DNA of 47,417 bases from Roseomonas aerilata DSM 19363 (lineage in GTDB: Bacteria; Pseudomonadota; Alphaproteobacteria; Acetobacterales; Acetobacteraceae). Of the stretch, positions 43,359-47,417 are shown in pieces (within the stretch, counting starts at the first letter, position 1; each line of letters opens with the position of its first letter). Location: NCBI RefSeq assembly GCF_000711725.1, contig NZ_JONP01000030.1, forward strand, positions 1 through 47,417. The letters run 5' to 3'. The position numbers and the translations under genes are program-made. A model generated the notes under the pieces. That model was not told where the DNA came from, searched no databases, and worked only from the letters and a program-made list of their open reading frames with translations.

Positions 43359-44228
43359 GTGACACCCGCGGGGAAGCTGAGAGGGTTGCTGGCGACGGGC
43401 GGCATGGTCCGCGCGCCCGGTGTTTATGACGGCATCACAGCGAAGCTGGCCGAGCAGGCCGGGTTCTCCGCCCTCTACATGACGGGGGCCGGCACCTCCA
43501 TGGCGCGCGGCTTTCCGGATTTGGGGCTGCTGACGCTGACGGAGATGGCCGCGAATGCCAGCATGATCGCGCGCGCCACGGGCCTGCCCCTGATCGCCGA
43601 CGCCGATACGGGGTACGGCAACGAGCTGAACGTCACGCGCACCGTGCAGGAGTACGAGCGCGGCGGCGTGGCCGGGTTGCACATCGAGGACCAGGTGGCG
43701 CCGAAGCGTTGCGGCCACCTGGACGGCAAGGAGCTGGTTCCGCGCGAGGAGTTCGTCGCCAAGATGCGCGCTGCCGTCGCGGCACGGCGCGACCCGGACT
43801 TTGTAATCATCGCTCGCACCGACGCGCGGGGCGTGCTGGGGCTGGATGAGGCGGTGGCGCGCGCGAACGCAGCGCTGGAGGCCGGGGCGGACGTGGCCTT
43901 CGTGGAGGCGGCCGCCTCTATGGAGGAGGTGGAGGCTATCCCCCGGCGGGTGAAGGGGCGGTGCCTGCTGAACATCGTGGTGGCCGGCAAGACACCGGAT
44001 ATCGGCCTCGGCGAGGCGGAGGCCCTGGGATACCGCATCGCCATCATGCCAAGCCTGCTGCTGAGCACGGTGATGAATGCCTGCGACGCGGTGCTGAAGA
44101 CCGTGCGCGAGACAGACCGCCCGACGAGCAGCGCCGGGCAGGCGCCCGTCTCGGCCCGTTTCGCGCGCTTCGGCGCGGACGAGTGGGGTGCGCTTCGCAC
44201 GCGGTTCCGGAGCGAGCCGGTGGTCTAG
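43359..44228 (+). CDS. Isocitrate lyase / PEP mutase family lyase
   Basis: 289-residue ICL/PEPM-superfamily enzyme. DADTGYGN at 81-88 binds Mg2+, IEDQ at 109-112 and KRCGH at 116-120 form the lyase active site with Cys118, and IARTDA follows. Members cleave C-C bonds of methylisocitrate, dimethylmalate or oxaloacetate-like acids. It probably acts late in the same pathway. The GTG at 43359 has GGAGGAGAG upstream. Confidence 0.88.
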   Translation: MTPAGKLRGLLATGGMVRAPGVYDGITAKLAEQAGFSALYMTGAGTSMARGFPDLGLLTLTEMAANASMIARATGLPLIADADTGYGNELNVTRTVQEYERGGVAGLHIEDQVAPKRCGHLDGKELVPREEFVAKMRAAVAARRDPDFVIIARTDARGVLGLDEAVARANAALEAGADVAFVEAAASMEEVEAIPRRVKGRCLLNIVVAGKTPDIGLGEAEALGYRIAIMPSLLLSTVMNACDAVLKTVRETDRPTSSAGQAPVSARFARFGADEWGALRTRFRSEPVV

Positions 44229-44295
44229 GTGCTGCCCCCAACGAGAAAGAGAAAGGCCCGGAACAGGGTCCGCGGATGAGGAGAGGAGAGAAAGA

Positions 44296-45285
44296 ATGGC
44301 GACATCGTCAGGCCTGGTTGCGCAGCGCCGCACCGTTATGGGGAGCGGCCTCGTAGCCCTTTTCGCCCCCTCCGTCCTCCGCGCGCAGGAGGATTGGCCG
44401 CGCCGCCCCATCCGGATCATCATCCCCTACACGCCGGGCGGCGGCACGGACATCGTGACGCGGCTCTTCGGTGAGGCCATGCGCGTCACGCTCGGCCAGC
44501 CCGTGGTAATTGAGAACCGGCCGGGCGCGAATGGCGTGATCGGGACGGACCTCGTCGCCCGCGCTCAGCCGGACGGCTACACCCTCGTCTCCGTCACAGC
44601 GGGGCATGTGGGGAACAAGTACACCATCCCCAGCATCCCGCACGACGCGGTGAAGGATTTCACAGCGGTCTCGCTGATCGCGAATTATCCCCTGGTGGTC
44701 ACCGCCGGCATGCAGGCGCCCTTTCCCGACTTTCCGGGAATGATCGCGTACGCACGCGCCAGCCCCCGCGCGGTGAGTTACGGCACGACAACCTCCACCA
44801 GCAGCTACGCGGCGGCCGAACTTGCCCGCCTGGCCGGCTTGCAGATGACAGAAGTTCCCTACCGAGGGTCCGCGCCGATGATGACGGACATGATGTCCGG
44901 GGCGCTCAACGCCGGCTGGTCCAGCCCGGAGAGCGCTTTCGCGCAGATCCAGAGCGGCAAGACGCGCGTGATCGCTCAGACGGGCGCTCGACGCGCCGAA
45001 GCGTTGGCCGCTGTACCGACAGTGGCAGAGATGGGGTTCCCAGGCTTCGAGATGCTGGGATGGGTCGGCCTCTACGGTCCGGCCGGCCTGCCACCGCAGA
45101 TCTGCAATCGGATCTACTCCGCCCTGACCGAGGCAGTCGCGAAGCCGGTACTGCATCAGCGCTTGGTGGAGATGGGCAATTTCGGCGTGATCGAGGGGCC
45201 TACCGAGTTCGCGCGGCGCACGCTGGAGGACGACGCCCGCCTCGGCCGCGCCGCGCGCGAGGGCCTCTTGGTAAGAGCCGGCTGA
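44296..45285 (+). CDS. Bug-type periplasmic solute-binding protein (TTT family)
   Basis: 329-residue Bug receptor and the last gene of the operon: signal peptide with RRTVMGSGLVALFAPSVLRA, then RPIRIIIPYTPGGGTDIVTR, LGQPVVIENRPGANG, AQPDGYTLVSVT, EVPYRGSAPMMTDMMSG and VPTVAEMGFPGFE. A GGAGAGGAGAG precedes the ATG. It should deliver the pathway's substrate, presumably an organic acid. Confidence 0.92.
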   Translation: MATSSGLVAQRRTVMGSGLVALFAPSVLRAQEDWPRRPIRIIIPYTPGGGTDIVTRLFGEAMRVTLGQPVVIENRPGANGVIGTDLVARAQPDGYTLVSVTAGHVGNKYTIPSIPHDAVKDFTAVSLIANYPLVVTAGMQAPFPDFPGMIAYARASPRAVSYGTTTSTSSYAAAELARLAGLQMTEVPYRGSAPMMTDMMSGALNAGWSSPESAFAQIQSGKTRVIAQTGARRAEALAAVPTVAEMGFPGFEMLGWVGLYGPAGLPPQICNRIYSALTEAVAKPVLHQRLVEMGNFGVIEGPTEFARRTLEDDARLGRAAREGLLVRAG

Positions 45286-45315
45286 GAGGACGAAGGCTAA
45301 CGCCGAGAGATAATA

Positions 45316-45338
45316 AGCACCACCTCCGGAGTGGTGCT
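45316..45338 (+). terminator. Hairpin after the amidohydrolase operon
   Basis: AGCACCAC, a short CTCCGGA centre, then GTGGTGCT, 31 bases after the last stop. The stem is strong but no T-run follows. The rest of 45339-45816 has no gene I can support. Confidence 0.45.
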
Positions 45339-45816
45339 CAGGGGAGATAGGCGGATGGTGGGTTCCTTGCCTTCTTTCCGCCCCCGGCGGGCAATCTCGT
45401 GTGCAGCATGCCGCGGCCGATCGGGCTCGGCCAACCGCATCGTCCCCTCTTCGCACGCAGGCTGTCGCTGTTTCTGGTTGCTCCGCTCAGGGCACCTGCG
45501 TTCTGCAGCCCCGCAACAGCAATTGTACAACTACGATCTTGGCAGCATCGGGCGCCGCTTTTTTTACCGTTGCTCGAGTAAGCCGAGGCGAGGGGTGACC
45601 CAGTAGAAAGGAACCGGGCGCGGCACCCCGTCGTGCCAGCACGATCAGGTCAGCCTCGCGGCACCATCCAGCGCACAGCCGGCTGATCCCCCTCGGACAT
45701 CCGTCTTGGGCGAGTTCCCCTCACCCCGTTGACGAGCACCAGCACGAATGGCCGAATGCCTCCCCAAGGACGCCGGCGAGACGCATCGACACGGCGCAGG
45801 AGGAGACAGAACAAGC

Positions 45817-46812
45817 ATGGCTGGTCGGACCGCCCCATTGCGCCTTGGCGCCCTGCTTGCAGCGGCACTGGGAATGGCCAGCCCAGTCCTGGCGCAGCCC
45901 GCGCCCAAGGACCTGCCCGGCCGCATCGAGGTTCTGCCCGTCCGCAGCACCACGCCGTCCGGCACCGAGTTTCTGCGAGGCGTGCGGGGCGCCGAGGCCT
46001 CGCTGGCCGGCGAGCTTCGCCTGCCACCTGGCCCGGCGACGAACCGGGTGCCGGCTGTCGTCCTCGTCCATGGCTCCGGCGGCATCAGCGGCTCCACTGA
46101 TCTCTGGGCGCGCCAGCTGAACGAGGCCGGGATTGCCGCCTTTATCCTCGACAGCTTCGCCGGGCGGGGTATCACGAGCACGGTCACCGACCAGGACCTG
46201 CTGAACTCCCTGGCCATGATGGTAGACGCTTACAGGGCGCTGGATCTGCTGGCCGCTCATCCGCGGATCCGTGCCGACCGGATTGCGGTGATGGGCTTCT
46301 CCAAGGGAGCCGTCGCGGCCGTCTACTCGGCCAGCACGCGCTTCCGCGGTCTTTACGGCGACCCGCAGAACCGCTTTGCCGCCCACATCGGCCTCTACAC
46401 CCCCTGCAACGTCGGCTACGAGGGCGACGCCCAGGTCGCGGCCGTGCCGATCCGCCTCCACCACGGTGTGGTGGACGACTACGTCCCGATTGCCCCCTGC
46501 CGCGACTACGTCGAGCGCCTGCGCGCCGCTGGTGCCGACGCCACGCTGACGGAGTACCCCAACGGCCAGCACAGCTTCGACAACCCCATGGCTCCCGCCC
46601 TGGTCGACGTACCGAGCGCGCAGAGCACCCGCAACTGCCGCATGCAGGAGGGCCAGAGCGGCGTCATCAACCTGGCCGGTACGAACGAGCAGTTCGTGCA
46701 GAAGACCTCTGCCTGCGTCGCCATTGGAGCCCATACTGGCCACGACCCCACCGATGCCGCTGCCGTCCGCGCCAATGTACAAGCCTTCCTGAAGGAGGCG
46801 CTGTTTCGCTGA
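45817..46812 (+). CDS. Secreted dienelactone-hydrolase-like alpha/beta hydrolase
   Basis: 331-residue exported hydrolase. The signal peptide ends near ASPVLAQ (about residue 26). The fold is clear: VPAVVLVHGSGGISG (oxyanion region), MGFSKGAVAAV with Ser as nucleophile in G-x-S-x-G, VDDYVP with the acidic residue, and GQHSFDNP with the His, so the catalytic triad is complete. It likely cleaves esters or lactones in the periplasm. The ATG at 45817 gives the signal peptide; 45748 would add residues before it. Confidence 0.8.
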   Translation: MAGRTAPLRLGALLAAALGMASPVLAQPAPKDLPGRIEVLPVRSTTPSGTEFLRGVRGAEASLAGELRLPPGPATNRVPAVVLVHGSGGISGSTDLWARQLNEAGIAAFILDSFAGRGITSTVTDQDLLNSLAMMVDAYRALDLLAAHPRIRADRIAVMGFSKGAVAAVYSASTRFRGLYGDPQNRFAAHIGLYTPCNVGYEGDAQVAAVPIRLHHGVVDDYVPIAPCRDYVERLRAAGADATLTEYPNGQHSFDNPMAPALVDVPSAQSTRNCRMQEGQSGVINLAGTNEQFVQKTSACVAIGAHTGHDPTDAAAVRANVQAFLKEALFR

Positions 46813-46955
46813 ATTATCGGTGGCTCGCTCAGCCGACGAGTGTGCCGCTTTGGCAACTCGCATTACAGGCCGACCCGATTACGGTATCTAGCAAGATGCG
46901 GTTTGCGCTACGACCGGCGAGGGGCTCTGCGCCTGTTGAAGATCTACGCTAGGCG

Positions 46956-47417
46956 CTAACCACAAATGCCAGGTGCCCTACCAGCCTCCATCCACTCCCT
47001 CAGCTTGGACCATCTGCGTCGCGTGTTCCTGTTCTTCACGGCGATGGCGAGGGGGCGTCGTTGCCCGACGAGCACGACCAGCCTCTTGCCACGGGTGACG
47101 CCGGTGTAGAGGAGGTTCCGGGCCAGCATGGCGTAGTGCTGGGTGGTGAGGGGGATGACCACGGCCGGGTACTCGGAGCCTTGCGCCTTGTGGATGGTGG
47201 TGGCGTAGGCCAGCACCAGCTCGTCGAGCTCACCGAAGCCGTAGATGACCTCGCGCCCCTCGAAGCGCACCGTGAGCTCGCTCTCCTCGGGGTCGATGGC
47301 CGAGATCACGCCGAGGTCGCCGTTGTAGACCTCGCGATCGTAGCTGTTGGCCACCTGCATGACCTTGTCACCGGGGCAGAAGGTCCAGCCGAAGCGCTCC
47401 ACCCGCAGCTCGCCCGG
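46956..47417 (-). CDS. RecD2-like ATP-dependent DNA helicase (C-terminal part; gene runs off the window)
   Basis: About 153 C-terminal residues of a superfamily-1B helicase. FCPGDKVMQVANSYDREVY and VISAIDPEESELTVRF belong to the SH3-like insertion, AYATTIHKAQGSEYP is motif V and NLLYTGVTRGKRLVVLVG motif VI, with the RecD2 tail to the stop at 46956. The gene continues past 47417. A decayed copy of its end lies at 37903-38033. Confidence 0.9.
   Translation of the reverse strand, partial: PGELRVERFGWTFCPGDKVMQVANSYDREVYNGDLGVISAIDPEESELTVRFEGREVIYGFGELDELVLAYATTIHKAQGSEYPAVVIPLTTQHYAMLARNLLYTGVTRGKRLVVLVGQRRPLAIAVKNRNTRRRWSKLREWMEAGRAPGICG

Noticed and set aside
42224-43405. Long minus-strand frame opposite the ferredoxin reductase
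   Set aside because: Shadow of a clear flavoprotein; composition is not protein-like.
45541-45560. T-run GCTTTTTTTACC as an intrinsic terminator
   Set aside because: No stable stem precedes the T-run; only a six-base GGCGCC.
1-47417. tRNA, rRNA or riboswitch genes
   Set aside because: I looked for cloverleaf-type and well-known RNA patterns in the gaps and found none I could support.

Overview
The DNA is GC-rich and reads like an alphaproteobacterium of the Acetobacteraceae/Roseomonas type. That guess rests on base composition, on the many Bug-type periplasmic receptors and on the insertion sequences; no rRNA or tRNA gene is present to confirm it. The window is accessory DNA. It combines catabolic operons, a plasmid replication and partition module (iteron-type repA, parA), broken insertion sequences, and a repeated palindrome-plus-recombinase module.

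Layout. 1-850 is an IS5-family element. 0.9-2.4 kb holds decayed genes: a YciA-type thioesterase with an in-frame amber codon, and the C-terminal half of a Na+/H+ antiporter. 2.7-8.0 kb has a polytopic membrane protein, a secreted two-repeat protein coupled to an SbmA/BacA-type ABC transporter, and a HAD-like protein. 8.2-15.3 kb carries single genes (Tat-exported phosphoesterase, secreted protein, DUF892, GNAT, HAD phosphatase, LysR with divergent alpha/beta hydrolase). 15.4-18.7 kb is one large secreted beta-propeller plus helical-repeat protein. 19.7-28.4 kb is a carboxylate-catabolism block: a six-gene minus-strand operon (TcuA-like flavoprotein, SDR, racemase-like protein, two Bug receptors, isochorismatase-fold hydrolase) with a divergent LysR gene, then a second racemase-like/Bug pair.

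28.5-38 kb is plasmid backbone mixed with IS wreckage: IS21, IS3 and IS5 fragments, repA with iterons partly at exact 21-base spacing, parA with an overlapping partner gene, and an IS6-family element lying between an IS5 fragment and a recD2 fragment. 38.1-45.3 kb has a MYG1-family protein and a LysR-controlled operon: amidohydrolase, stand-alone Rieske protein, [2Fe-2S] ferredoxin, ferredoxin reductase, isocitrate-lyase-fold lyase and Bug receptor. The window ends with a secreted dienelactone-hydrolase-like enzyme and the C-terminal part of a RecD2-like helicase.

The strongest candidate for something undescribed is the module seen at 8.24, 18.94 and 28.53 kb. A 25-base palindrome (9-base arms, 7-base spacer) is followed about 100-120 bases later by a second palindrome (TTCCGTCCG / CGGACGGAA), and about 20 bases after that by the start of a tyrosine-recombinase-like reading frame. 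A solo copy of the first palindrome sits at 15.29 kb. The sites separate the gene blocks, and every recombinase copy is broken. The second candidate is the amidohydrolase/Rieske/ferredoxin/reductase operon, a complete electron chain with no recognisable oxygenase.
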